A stretch of 64,000 bases of DNA, taken from the NCBI GenBank assembly GCA_015143295.1, contig CM026554.1, positions 49,970,627 to 50,034,626 of the forward strand, read 5' to 3'. The notes below the pieces were generated by a model, which did no database searches, was not told the origin of the DNA, and saw only the letters and a list, made by a program, of their open reading frames with translations. Made by a program: the position numbers and the translations under genes. The DNA is from Tetracentron sinense (lineage: Eukaryota; Streptophyta; Magnoliopsida; Trochodendrales; Trochodendraceae). Below, piece by piece: positions 46,807-57,453 of the stretch; the stretch's first letter is position 1; each line of letters opens with the position of its first letter.

Positions 46807-47021
46807 GCCACGTATCCCTTTTGACACCCCCTTAATTGCGGTTAAGATTTACCCACCCCTAGGGTTCTCCTACCTATCTTTGGTTTTTAGAAAAAATGAA
46901 CCCTATGAGCTAGTGAATTTTAATCGGGGTTAAATTTTCTTTTTTAATTTTTTTCTAAAAACCCAAGGATAGGTGGGTGAATCTTATCCACAGTGAAGTG
47001 GTGTCAAAAGGGACACGTGGC
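46807..47021. repeat. Fold-back MITE, best preserved of its family
   Basis: 215 bases. GCCACGTATCCCTTTTGACA on the left and, inverted, GCCACGTGTCCCTTTTGACA on the right. The arms continue for about 90 bases with GGTTAAGATTTACCCACC and TTGGTTTTTAGAAAAAA, leaving a very short loop. No clear target duplication. Relatives occur at 12,553, 15,590 and 43,666, and shorter ones at 17,690, 39,715 and 44,175. Confidence 0.75.
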
Positions 47022-47526
47022 AGGTTTAGTGGCATAAGCAGACTCCCCCAGTCCGGTTACAACTGGAGAGAATCACGAGTCTTAATTTGAAATACTTTCA
47101 CTTTTCTTTCCGGTTCCCAATCATCTCTACTTCTGTGGTGGTTCTTGCACCTGGCTGTTTGGTTACTACTTTATTGCCTTCATATGTTGTGAAAAAAAAA
47201 ACATCCATCATTGCATCATAATCAAAGAACTCTCAAGGACAAAAACCTATAATGAAGGCCTAGAACCGTAAGCAAGATGTATATTTGAAATCATTATCTT
47301 GTGCTTGTGATTGTAGTATGAACAATTATATATGTATAGGAAACTCTCCTTTTCTCACCAATCCGCAAACAAGAACCTGTTGCTTGGAGCATTGCAAAGC
47401 CCTTTGATAGATTACCTTCGAATGCACATGTTAAACTCTACCCCTGACAAGGCATATTTTTGCGTCGGAGCTCCGATCCTAAGTTAATCTCTATTATCAA
47501 CTATTTCCACGTAGTCTGCTTACTTT
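47022..47526. other. Spacer without gene
   Basis: I see no gene, repeat end or transposon signature here. Confidence 0.4.
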
Positions 47527-47716
47527 TTGTTTTGTTTTGGTAAAGGGAGGGTGTCCCGAAGCCTTCGAGCCAAGGACTAGTCCCTTCATGTATCCGCACC
47601 GACTCACTCAGAATTTTTCTTATTGATACCGGGATAAGTCGAGGAGTGGGAGTTGAACACACAACCACCGAGGGAGCAAACCCAAGACGCTAGCCAACTG
47701 CACCAACCCCTGATGG
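47527..47716 (-). mobile_element. tRNA-derived SINE
   Basis: On the minus strand it begins CAGGGGTTGGTGCAGTTGGC with a box A (GTTGGTGCAGTTGGCTAGCG), then a box-B-like GTTCAACTCCC about 50 bases later, then GGACTAGTCCTTGGCTCGAAG and CACCCTCC, and an A-rich tail (AAAACAAAACAAAAAG). About 190 bases. Copies of the same family are at 56,783 and 63,577. Confidence 0.75.
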
Positions 47717-48440
47717 GTTAGTCTGCCTACTTCTCTTAGCATTGTGTCCTTCAAGTTTACCGGTTTACAGGAGGGGAAGACAGCCTACTTCTCTTCGAAT
47801 TGAATACACGCTTTGAGTTTGATGATTCGGGTAAGTATCTACCCAAGTCCACTAGTTACATCCTCTGAGCCAGAAAAGATTTTCAATCAAGGCTTCATTT
47901 TTCTATGCTATTGAAGATGAATTTTAAGAAAAAAAAAAGAAAAGGGAACATTAAAAATCATACGTAATAGAGAAATTTTTGTCATTACCTAAGTGTGATA
48001 GTGTGTGTTAGTGTTCCCTTACCTACTAAACAAATAATAATAATAATAATAAAGAATATATAAAGAGGATATTTTTGTCTTTTATGAACAATTATCGATA
48101 TTTGGAATACATGGCAAAGAGAAGTATTTTTGTCATTTAGAAGATATAAATAGAGATATCCATATTTATCATTTTAGAAGATACATGTGATTTAAAAAGG
48201 AGGTTTTGCATAGAGCAATAGTTCGCTCCACTGGCGTGATGTATATCTGCCCCCATATTCAAGAATCTAATTCCACTTGCAAATATATTCATCTTTTTTC
48301 CATGGAGATCTTAAATTAAACAACGACAATCAATTGGGAAGGTAATGTATGAAGGCCAGAGCAAGGGTGATGTATATCTCATTTTGAGCCTTTGGGCCGC
48401 CCCTTGGGCTCCCTAGGCACCCAAGGGCCTTGCCCATCCT
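47717..48440. other. Spacer without gene
   Basis: An (AAT)n run at 48,030-48,050. Nothing else recognised. Confidence 0.4.
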
Positions 48441-48441
48441 C

Positions 48442-48725
48442 TTACTAACACACACAGGAAGAGGAGAGATGAGAGATAAGCTCCTTTGCATCAGACTCTA
48501 AAATCATCCGATCCCATCCATGAGAGGCTGCCAATTGCAATCCTAGACGGATTGCTTCCGCTTCAGCTCTACAGGCAGTTCCTCCTTCCAGTGCTTTCCA
48601 GCAAGCATTCATCACATGACCTTCATGATTCCTTACAATAGCCGCAGCATCCGCTGCTTTGAGGTTCAAGAGAGCCGCCCCATCCACATTGATCTTGAGC
48701 CAACCTGGGTCAGGAGGCATCCATG
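48442..48725 (-). pseudogene. LINE-type RNase H domain fragment (RVT_3)
   Basis: The minus-strand frame reads PPDPGWLKINVDGAALLNLK, then AADAAAIVRNHEGHV, CRAEAEAIRLGLQLAASHGW and MILESDAKELISHL. This is the RNase H-like domain found at the C-terminus of plant L1-type LINEs and in stand-alone 'putative ribonuclease H' proteins: DGA is the first catalytic Asp region, EAEA the Glu, and SDAKEL the second Asp. About 90 residues are left, with no reverse transcriptase upstream and a stop after SSSCVC before the domain end. Upstream sequence to 48,893 is open in another frame but unrecognised. A LINE relic is most likely; a decayed host RNase H-like gene is possible. Confidence 0.75.
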
Positions 48726-49799
48726 GATGTCTAAATAAATCCCAAATCGCGGGTCTCCATTACTATTATTTGTGACTCCTTCCTCAGAGATGAAGTTTGT
48801 GCACTTGATGGGAACTCGTCGGCTTCCATAAACACAAAAGCTGTAATTTTTCTTTTCTAACATGATGGGATCACTATTAGGTGAACCACTCATTCTAACA
48901 GAAAGTTCTCAGGTTATAATTCTAGTCACCTCCTCCCTACAATAATCTAGTCGAAGGACTCAAGGACACACTAGAGACTTCTCCAACATCTGAAATCTGC
49001 AATTCACAGAAAATTGTTGGGAACTAATGATAGGCTCTTCTTACAAAGATTTTGGATTTGCTAATAATGACCAAATTATATCTAGCTTTGTTTCCACTTT
49101 TCAAGTCATTCTAGATACAATTTATTAATATTGGATCTTTTGTTATTTAAATCGTATATCCCGTCACTTGTAGTGATTTATCATTCAATCAAATGACTAA
49201 AGAATGATCCACTGATATTAATCCAATCATAATCTATGTTACTTTGTACATAAACAAAGTGTAATGGATAAAATTCGTAAAAGGCAAGGGGTAAAGTGGG
49301 AAACCCTCACTAATTCAAAGCAAGCGACATAGCCTACTTGGGCTATGTGCTGGCTCTTGTGAGCTTACTTATCTGTTTGATGACATCATCATGACCACAA
49401 GTCATGATGACTTGCTCCTTGCCTATAAATAAGCAAGGTCAAACAAAGAAGAGGGGGAGAATGATGCGTGAAGGCAAGGGAGAGAGAAAAGGAAACCAGA
49501 AGAAGAAGAAGAGGAAGAAGGATTGGGGGGTTTGGGCCGTACCCCAACCCCGAAGGGCTATACAAATGATGACAGTCACCCACCTTATTCTCTCTGCTTC
49601 ATCTAATGCACTTCATGATCTCACGATCGATCATGGTCATTTGATGCTCTCTAGCTCGGATTGACCGTATCCTCCTAATGTTCTCCATGATAGGTATTCT
49701 TACACCCAGATACTTTCACGTTTATCTATTCAATAATATCTCGATGTCACTCAAACGCCTGAGCATGTATGACTGAGCACGTCCACGAAGCTACGCCCT

Positions 49800-50180
49800 C
49801 ATGTCCTCCCGTCCTCCAAAGCTGCATCTTCATAGCTACGTCCTTATCCTCAAAGCTATATCCCCGTCCTCAAAGCTACGTCATCGTCCTCAAAGCTATG
49901 TCCTCGTCCACAAAGCTACATCCTCAAAGCTATGTCCTCGTCCACAAAGCTACGTCCTTAAAACTATGTCCTCAAAGCTACGTCCTCCAAAGCCATGTCC
50001 TCCAAAGTCACGTCCTCAGAAGTTATGTCCTCCAAGGCTACGTCCTCCCAAGCTACGTCCTTAGAATCTACATCCTCCAAAGCCACGTCCTCAAAAGCCA
50101 CGTCCTCAAAAGCTACATCCTCTAAGGCTACGTCCTCCCAAGCTACGTCTTTAGAATCTACGTCCTCCAAAGCTTTGTCC
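49800..50180. repeat. Minisatellite in the 5' LTR
   Basis: Tandem 12- to 18-base units such as AAAGCTACGTCCTC, TATGTCCTCGTCCAC and GCCACGTCCTCC. The same array occurs at the same place in the 3' LTR (51,820-52,165). Open frames here are products of the repeat. Confidence 0.85.
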
Positions 50181-50629
50181 TTCTGAGCTACAACCTTATG
50201 AGCATGTACCCATCATGCTCTGCCAAGCACGTACATGTCCTCGACTGAGCACTTACCTGTCCTTGACTGAGCATGTACCCATCACTCCATGCCGAGTACA
50301 GACCCGTCCTTCGACATCCAACTAACCACTGTCAACCAATCGACGGTTACACATTAAGAGCAAAGACCCTACCTTAAACACTCCTCAAACTCTCTCTTTT
50401 CAGTTTATCATCTTCTTCTATTACTGACTTGTGCTTCGGAGTGTCTTGACAGGGCAAAAGGCCTCTCCTCAACAGACGCCGGACTCATCTTCCACCTTCA
50501 TCCTTCAACCAATCAAGCAGACCAGTAGATCATTAGATTGGCAGCACGTGGAGTTTCCCGGAAATTCCCATCACAAAATTGGCGCCGTCTATGGGAACAC
50601 ATCGACTCCCAAAGGTTCAAGTCACCACC

Positions 50630-51190
50630 AATGCTTCGTCCTCAGAGCACTTGTGGGCAAGAATGACTTTACAGCCAATGTTTCATCCTCAAAGCACTTG
50701 TCGCCAGGAATGACTCTACCACCAATGTTTCATCCTCAAAGCACTTGCCCCCATTGTGAGCAAGAACAGATCTACCACCAATGCTTTGTCCTCAAAGCAC
50801 TTGCACTCGTTGTGGGCAAGAATGGCTCTACCATCAATGCTTCGTCCTCAAAGCACTTGCGCCCGTTGTGTGCTTCATCCTCAGAACACTTGTGCCCATG
50901 CTGGGCAAGAATGGCTCTACTACCAATGCTTCATCCTCAAAGCACTTGCGCCCGTTGTGGGCAAGAATGGCTCTACCACCAATGCTTTGTCCTCAGAGCA
51001 CTTGCACCCGTTTTAGGCAAGAACGGATCTACCACCAATGCTTTGTCCTCAGAACACCTACGCCTGTTGTGGGCAAGAATGGTTTTACTACCAATGTTAC
51101 ATCCTCATAACACTTGCACTTATCGTGGGCAAGAATGACCTCACTACAAATGTTTCATCCTCAAGGCACTTGCACCTGTTACGGGCATGT
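50630..51190. repeat. Tandem repeat filling the internal region
   Basis: About nine imperfect copies of a roughly 60-base unit with ACCAATGCTTCATCCTCA, AAGCACTTGCGCCC and GTGGGCAAGAATGGCTCT. The array occupies most of the interior between primer site and polypurine tract. No frame is conserved between the units as a protein would require. Confidence 0.85.
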
Positions 51191-51819
51191 AATGAAACCT
51201 ACCAATTCACCTAGCATGCTTTTTTACTCATAGTGTATTCTCCACACCTTGAAAGAAGTCTAGGCACCAAGAAGGGGCTAATGTAATGGGTAAAATACGT
51301 AAATGACAAGGGCCAAAGTAGGAAACTCCCACTAATTCAAAGCAACTGACATAGACCACTTGAACTATGTGCTGGCTCTTGTGAGTTGGCTTATATGTTT
51401 GATGATATCATCTTGACCACACAAGTCATGATGCTTGCTCTTTGCCTATAAATAAGCAAGATCAAACAAAGAAGAAGGGGAGGATGATGCGTGAAGGCAA
51501 GGGAGAGAGAAAAGGAAACCAGAAGAAGAAGAAGAGGAAGAAGGACTGGGGGCCTGGGTCGTACCCCAACCCCAAAGGGCTATACAAATGATGACAGCCA
51601 CCCACCTGATTCCCTCTGCTTCATCTGATGCTCTCCATGGCCCCATAATCGATCACAATCATCTGATACTCTCTCGGATTTACCGTGTCCGCCTGATGTT
51701 CTCCACGATAAGTATTCCTACACCCAGATACTTTCATGTTTATCTATTCGATGATATGTCGATGTCACTCAAACGCCTGAGCACGTATGACTGCGTACGT
51801 ATTGAATGAGCACGTCCAT

Positions 51820-52165
51820 CAAAGCTACGTCCTCCCGTCCTCCAAAGCTACGTCTGCAAAGCTACATCCTCGTCCACAAAGCTACGTCCTCGTCCTCAAA
51901 GCTACGTCCTCAAAGCTATGTCCTCGTCCACAAAACTACGTCCTTAAAGCTATGTCCTCGTCCACAAAGCTACATCCTCAAAGCTACGTCATCGTCCTCA
52001 AAGCTACATCCTTAAAGCTATGTCCTCAAAGCTATGTCTTCAAAGTTACGTCCTCCAAAGCTTCTTCCTCAAAGCTACGTCCTCCAAAGTCACGTCCTCC
52101 AAAGCCACATCCTCAGAAGCTACGTCCTCCCAAGCTACGTCCTCAGAATCTACATCCTCCAAAGC
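51820..52165. repeat. Minisatellite in the 3' LTR
   Basis: Counterpart of the array at 49,800-50,180, with units of AAAGCTACGTCCTC type, differing in copy order. Confidence 0.85.
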
Positions 52166-52393
52166 ATTGGATTGGCGATGCATGGAGCTTCCCAAAAATT
52201 CCCATCATACAAAGCATTCAAAATTCGTCCCAAGGATTTTTTTTTTTAATGCATTTCTTGACATACTAATACTAATATGCTTTTTTTTTTTTTTGTGGCT
52301 AATTAGTAAGCATTGATGCTTAAAACATACATTTTGTGTCTCTTTGCATCTATAGATGTGGTTGGTGGTTGTATGATTGTACATACAATCCAT

Positions 52394-52632
52394 AAGCTCC
52401 GTTCTTTTGGTCGAACTTTTACACTTTTAAACTTTTAACGTATAGAACTTTCATTGTTTTATGCCCAAGGGTGGAACCTTGAAAATCCAAAATTTTTGTT
52501 GGAACTTGAAAGTTCCATATATGTAGAACTTTTGCACTCTATGGAATAATATAGTTCTAAACATTAAGTAAATTTACACATTAAACTATTAAAGTTGTAG
52601 ACTTTAAAAGTTCCACCTAAAGAACGGACTCT
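52394..52632. repeat. Fold-back MITE (hAT-like ends)
   Basis: CTCCGTTCTTTTGGTCGAAC on the left is mirrored by GTTCCACCTAAAGAACGGA on the right, with AACTTTTAAA/TTTAAAAGTT inner arms. No coding capacity. Exact ends and target duplication unresolved. Confidence 0.6.
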
Positions 52633-52865
52633 AAAGGACTTCATTCAGTGGGTCACCAGTTCTGCTGATCCATGTGTCTTAACTAGTTTACCAATATAGG
52701 TATAAAACTAAGATGGATAGAACTGGTATAGTCAGTGACCAGAGTAGATGTATAGTCATTGACCAGAGTAGAAGTCTGAGAATCAGGTCGCCGCCGAATA
52801 TGCGGCAACAGCATGTAGGATGTAAGAGAACTTCTGCTATATACCTACCTAACTGGAGTTCGGAT

Positions 52866-52997
52866 GGGCAACAGCGCTTGCTGTTGCGCTGTTGCCCATA
52901 TGTGTCTTGCAAAATGGGCCCCATATCCATCATTTGGTGATCCCCATGTGAATAGTAAGTGGCCCCCATTTTATAAGACACATATGGGCAACAGCGC
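52866..52997. repeat. Compact inverted-repeat element near the PHL8-like gene
   Basis: GCGCTGTTGCCCATATGTGT at 52,886 is inverted at 52,978-52,997 (ACACATATGGGCAACAGCGC). A third copy of GGGCAACAGCGC sits at 52,866, making an extra small hairpin at the left edge. Confidence 0.65.
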
Positions 52998-53320
52998 TCT
53001 AACTGGTTCACTTAAGTAAAATTAAGGAGTTTAATTGGAGTTAATAGGTAATGTTATTTTAGTTGACCATCTATCAGCAAATATAACCTGAACAAGATGC
53101 AGTTCAAATGAGAGAGAGAGAATCCACGTGTTATCTCCTTACACTTCCATTCTCTCACATATAGTCTATCCTCACAAAACACACTATGGTATTGCCTTCT
53201 TTAGATATGGATATGCTTTCAAAAGTTCATGGGGTTCATAAACATAATAACATACATATTTTATAAACAAACGATCAGTCTCTGATAACTGGTCTATAGC
53301 TCAAACTCAGCTGCAAAAAA

Positions 53321-53324
53321 TAAT

Positions 53325-53363
<39 letters not shown>
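53321..53363. repeat. (AT)n(AG)n microsatellite
   Basis: A TATATATATATATA run followed by an AGAGAGAGAGAGAG run, 30-70 bases past the stop codon of the PHL8-like gene, so probably inside its 3' UTR. Confidence 0.85.
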
Positions 53364-53391
53364 GTCTTAGGCACCAAAATGTTTTGAAGAC

Positions 53392-54949
53392 TCAGTCGAA
53401 TGGATCTGGTCCACTGCAATTCAAGTCCAGTTCTTGATGGCCTGAGTCGATCTCACTCTGATGCTGGCTGTTTAGATCAAGATTCTCTGATGATCCAAAC
53501 TTTCTCAACTGGTTACCAGATTTCTCTTTGTGAGTTAACGATCTTTTAGTCGATGGTTGCTCAACACAGTTCACATCAGAAAGGCTGATCCCACTTCTCT
53601 TCCGTCTGCCATCTTGATTGTTTGAGTTAGTCTTGCATGGATAGCCTCCATTTTGATTGATCACAAATACAACAGAAGTTCTGCTACACTCATGGGTGTC
53701 TCCACTCTCTAGCTTTGGTTGCTTCTCATCATTTCTTCCAGAACTTTCAGAGGATGTTAAAGAGCTTTCTATGGAAGAATCGCTGCGGCCTCTCATTGAT
53801 CTCTTCCCTACTTTTAGTTCTAAGGATCCTATTTCTGTTAATCCCGAGATTGAAGAACTCGGACATCTGGTGTTCACCATGGAGACAAACTGGGAGAGTT
53901 CAGCTTTCGCAGCTTCGAGTCCCTCAGAAGAAGAATTATTTCTGGCTAGTGTTTCCTGTGCTTGCTTTAGTACCGAGTGCAAATACTTCCCTTGTGCTTC
54001 AATTCGCAGCTGCAAATGTTTCTGCACCTAAAGAAGAGAAATTGTGTTTGATGGTCTTCTATCTGTCTTAACTAAAACAATCAAAGATATAGAATGAGTT
54101 ATATCTTTGGGTACTACCTCAATCTGTTCATGAAGTTTCTTCTGCACTTCCATTTGCATTTGTAAAGCCTGAGTAATCTGCAAGTTTCTGACAACCACAA
54201 TCCTTAATCAGTAGAAGCCTTTTTTTATTAACATTTCCTGCCTAATTAATCGAACAGAAGAAAAGAAGTAATCTCCAGCTCTTACTCATTATTCTGTGTT
54301 TGAGTTTCATCAATGACTTCTTCACTCATAAGGCAGCCTCTAATCTGACTCTCTCTGTAATTTGCCTCTGCCAAATCTGTAATAAAACCTCATCAACAAA
54401 CAAATGAATAAAATGTCAAAAGATTTCCCAAGTTCTTAATCTGAACCAGTAAACTCACCTTCTTGCTTATTGTCACTGCAGGTTTCTGAGAGTGGATCCT
54501 TCCCAACCCTATATTTCTGCAATAAAGAAACACCAATATACTGCCGATAAATAAAATCACAAATATATTAATAATTATGTCTCTTTATGTTCTTCCAGTA
54601 TCAGCGAGAGAAAAAACAGGATTCATCGGAAATAGAGAATGCCTGTAGATGACTCTTTAGATGGTACAAAGTAAGTCCAGGAACACCCATCACTCTCATC
54701 AGTGTCTTTGGTGTTGCCTCTGTCCAAATAAAAACAACAAAATGATTAAAACTTGATGGAGTACGTAATTGGAGATTTTAAAAATATGAACTACATCATA
54801 GAGCTTATATACGTACTGTCTGCCCCTCCAAGCAAAGTAATTGCCTCGATGAATCGTTGATGAAGTTCCTGAGTCCATTTTAGCCTGGGCTTTGCTTCGG
54901 CGGACAGAACCAAACCCATATCTTGGTTATGCATTCTCTGCAGATCCAT
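53392..54949 (-). CDS. PHL8: MYB-CC (GARP) transcription factor, PHL8-like
   Basis: Six exons on the minus strand: 54,949-54,817; 54,719-54,643; 54,516-54,459; 54,376-54,286; 54,187-54,118; 54,027-53,392 (TGA). All phases agree, giving 354 residues from the ATG at 54,949. Residues 20-73 form the GARP/MYB-like DNA-binding domain (KPRLKWTQELHQRF to PGLTLYHLKSHLQKYR). Residues 121-165 form the coiled coil with the MYB-CC motif LHEQIE (138-143) and QLRIEAQGKYL, used for dimerisation. The tail is Ser/Asn-rich with SSIESSLTSSES and CVEQPSTKR words that point to PHL8 among the PHR1-like proteins. Such proteins bind P1BS-type sites and act in phosphate-starvation responses; PHL8 itself is little studied. 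Intron 2 has a GC donor (CAG|GCATTC), the others GT-AG. It looks intact. A candidate TATA word is near 55,050. Confidence 0.9.
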
Positions 54950-55043
54950 TTCAGTTTTGAGAATCAGTGACACTTGGAAAGCTGAAACATAAAGATGGAT
55001 TTTGATTGTTACAGCTCTGCTTCAATTTGTGGCAGATGTTGTT

Positions 55044-55055
55044 CTCTTTATAATT
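55044..55055 (-). promoter_or_regulatory. Possible TATA box of the PHL8-like gene
   Basis: On the minus strand, AAATTATAAAGAG lies about 100 bases before the ATG at 54,949. GA- and CT-rich sequence extends further upstream (55,190-55,350), as in many plant core promoters. A longer 5' UTR with an intron cannot be excluded. Confidence 0.35.
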
Positions 55056-56767
55056 TGAGGTTCATGTCCTGTCTTCGGTTCTCACTTCAAATCCGGAAAC
55101 ATAAAGTGAGGTTCTGTTGGAGAATATATGCAATCAGCTATAGCTCTACCTTTCTCCCATCCCCACTGCACATCATCTTTTTTACTTTTTTTTTTATTTC
55201 TTCTTTGACTTGAGAGAGGAGAGAATCTTTGATACAGCAAAAACAGAGAAAGCAACACAGTTCAATTGAGTCTCAAAAGGAGAGAAAAGAGGAAAAGTGT
55301 ATGCATTGTTTTTTCTCTCTCTTTTCCCACTTCTCTCTCCTTTCTTTGCTTGATTCTCTGCTTCATTAGGGAGCCCCACCATGATGAATAATGGGTGCCA
55401 CTTTTCTAACACTATGAGAAGCTTTAAAATTTTAATGGGACTGCTTTATATGATTTTTCTTTCAAGTGACTTAAAAAGAAAAGAAAAAAAAATTAAAATG
55501 AATGTCTCTTCTTTTTCTTAGGAGGGTGAGGAGTGGTTGGCAGATTCCTATTGTTTTTTGTAGGAATGGGGAATCAAAGAATCTAGTCTTAGATTTTAAG
55601 ACAGAAACTTACCCTACATGATATACAAGAATGAAGTCAGTCCAATTCATTAAAAATATAAAGAATATTTCACACGAAATCATTCACCTTATTATTTTCC
55701 CCCTCTCTTCTCTCTCTGGAAATTCAACCAGAAAGGCTCGTATTTCTGTAAAATTATATAAATACAAGGAGAGCTCACAGGCCTTGGGTTTTATAAGTGG
55801 TTGGTATGGACTCACATTCAGTGGGGCCTTAAGTGAGAGAATTGTGTGAAAAATCGACCTGATTGAAAGATTATCCCATTTCATCTATCACATTCTCTTG
55901 TGTGCTCTGAAATATGAACAGTCAAGAAGAAAGTTGTTTAGATTGGATGTTATAATCATGGAATCAAGTTAATTTTTGGCCCAAGTGTTATCCATCAAAT
56001 GGAGGATCCCAAATTTTCATAATCTCATGCTTATGACACACAATTTAGCTAAAGTCGTAACTTTTAATAGAACAGATTCATAGAACAGGATTGGTTAAGC
56101 AAGCATGATGGTTAGTAAGTGAGTAAGGTACGGAAAGATTTTTGAACCTAACTCAGTACCACTCAGTTGTATATTTCGCACAAATATTTATACTCAAGCA
56201 TGGAATTTAACTTATAAATTTAGAATTTAAGAAAAACAAGAGATTCTTGTTAAAACCTATCCTTCCATGTCTTCCTAAAGCCATCTTATCATAAAGGAGA
56301 TCTTGATATAGAAAACAAACCCCTGATCTAATTTCAGAGAACATCTGCTTTCATTATTAAGACAATGCATTTGAAGATATGAGCTACGAAGCTTAATAAG
56401 AAAAAATCGTGCCCACTAGTAACTCGTGGACCAGCAGGGCCTATTATTAGATTTAATCCTGCCCTGTTTCCCCTGCACTTGTGCTAAGAGAAACCCATTT
56501 TTGGAGAAAGAATCTAGGCATCATGAAAAAGTCCATAGTGTCTAAAAGTAACTGTATATTTTCATTTTTGGGAACTGCAGATTAGCATCTTAACTTTAGA
56601 AATTATTGTACTGAATATATGGCTGTAGATAGATTGGATGAACAGGATTTGGGCTACCTATCCCAAGTAGTTATTTGATGAGACCATACCATCCCATCTA
56701 TCAAGAAGACTACGATGGACAGTGATAGAAACTACTAAACTGAAAATGAATCCGCAGACATGGTTGC
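55056..56767. other. Intergenic region upstream of the PHL8-like gene
   Basis: No gene. Pyrimidine-rich patches at 55,300-55,350 and 55,695-55,720. The promoter of the PHL8-like gene should lie in the first few hundred bases. Confidence 0.5.
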
Positions 56768-56782
56768 AATAAAGAGTACTGT

Positions 56783-56889
56783 TGGCGTCCAGAGGGAAAA
56801 TTCCAAGTGGAAGTGGGTTGGTGCAGACACCTGAAGGGACTAGTCCTTACCTCGAAGAATTTGGAACACCCTCTGTTACCAAATAAAAA
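56783..56889 (+). mobile_element. SINE with 15-base target duplication
   Basis: GGACTAGTCCTTACCTCGAAG, ACACCCTCTGTTACC and an A-rich tail match the 3' half of the SINEs at 47,527 and 63,577. The copy is shortened relative to those. It is flanked by AATAAAGAGTACTGT on both sides (56,768-56,782 and 56,890-56,904), typical of LINE-driven insertion. Confidence 0.85.
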
Positions 56890-56929
56890 AATAAAGAGTA
56901 CTGTCTGAAACGAACTACAGACTAACTGC

Positions 56930-57035
56930 CCCTCTCTCTCTCTCTCCCTCCCTCCCTCCCTCCCTCTCTCTCTCTCTCTCTCCCTCTCCTTCTCCCTCTC
57001 CCTCTCCCTCTCCCTCTCACACACACACACACACA
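56930..57035. repeat. (CT)n/(CCCT)n/(CA)n microsatellite
   Basis: CTCTCTCTCTCC and CCCTCCCTCCCT tracts followed by a CACACACACACA run. An open frame across it on the minus strand (Arg-Glu repeats) is only low-complexity translation. Confidence 0.9.
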
Positions 57036-57453
57036 AAAACACACTCATACCCATAAACAGGCACGCGCACATTGTGAAAGTGACGAAAAGGTCCACAGTT
57101 TCAGGATGTACACTTCCTTCTAACATGAAAGCTATCAATATTTCTGCATAAAATTTCAAAACCAGCAAAAAAAAGTCAAAACAAGAAATATATTCCAAAG
57201 TGGGTTTTCACTTTTAATCTGTAATCCAGATCTTATCTGAAGAAAAGAAAGGAACACAACAATGGGGAACATCGAATCATAAAAGTTGATTAGATGAAAT
57301 CTATCATCATATTTCTTGGGTTGTGGTTTTGAGTATGATCACTAGAATCAGGCCTCAATGATTGATCTCCAAAGTGCTGCCATCTTAGTGCCATACATTC
57401 AGTTGGTCTGCTACATTGAGGAGCAACTTTAAAGGATTCAAAGGTGAAAAAGA

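Larger units (their letters stand above)
49260..52209 (+). mobile_element. Small LTR retrotransposon without coding region (LARD/TRIM-like)
   Basis: LTRs at 49,260-50,575 (1,316 bases) and 51,282-52,209 (928 bases), starting TGTAATGG and ending CCCATCACA/CCCATCATA, between CAAAG duplications (49,255-49,259 and 52,210-52,214). The first LTR is followed by AAATTGGCGCCGTCTATGGG, the primer-site signature of many plant gypsy elements. The second LTR is preceded by the purine tract AAGAAGGGGCTAA. The 706-base interior has no polymerase and is mostly a tandem repeat. The LTRs differ at roughly 15 bases per 100 over the first 140, so an old insertion. Same LTR family as 40,909-42,255. Confidence 0.88.

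Noticed and set aside
49769-51138. Open frames of up to 235 residues that might be a secreted repeat protein
   Set aside because: They lie wholly within LTR and internal tandem repeats and cross the LTR-interior boundary, which no host gene would do.
53657-54071. Plus-strand frames of 118-124 residues
   Set aside because: They are antisense shadows of the large last exon of the PHL8-like gene.
56710-57198. 162-residue open frame on the minus strand with Arg-Glu repeats
   Set aside because: The repeat part is a translated GA microsatellite; the rest crosses a SINE and has no recognisable domain.
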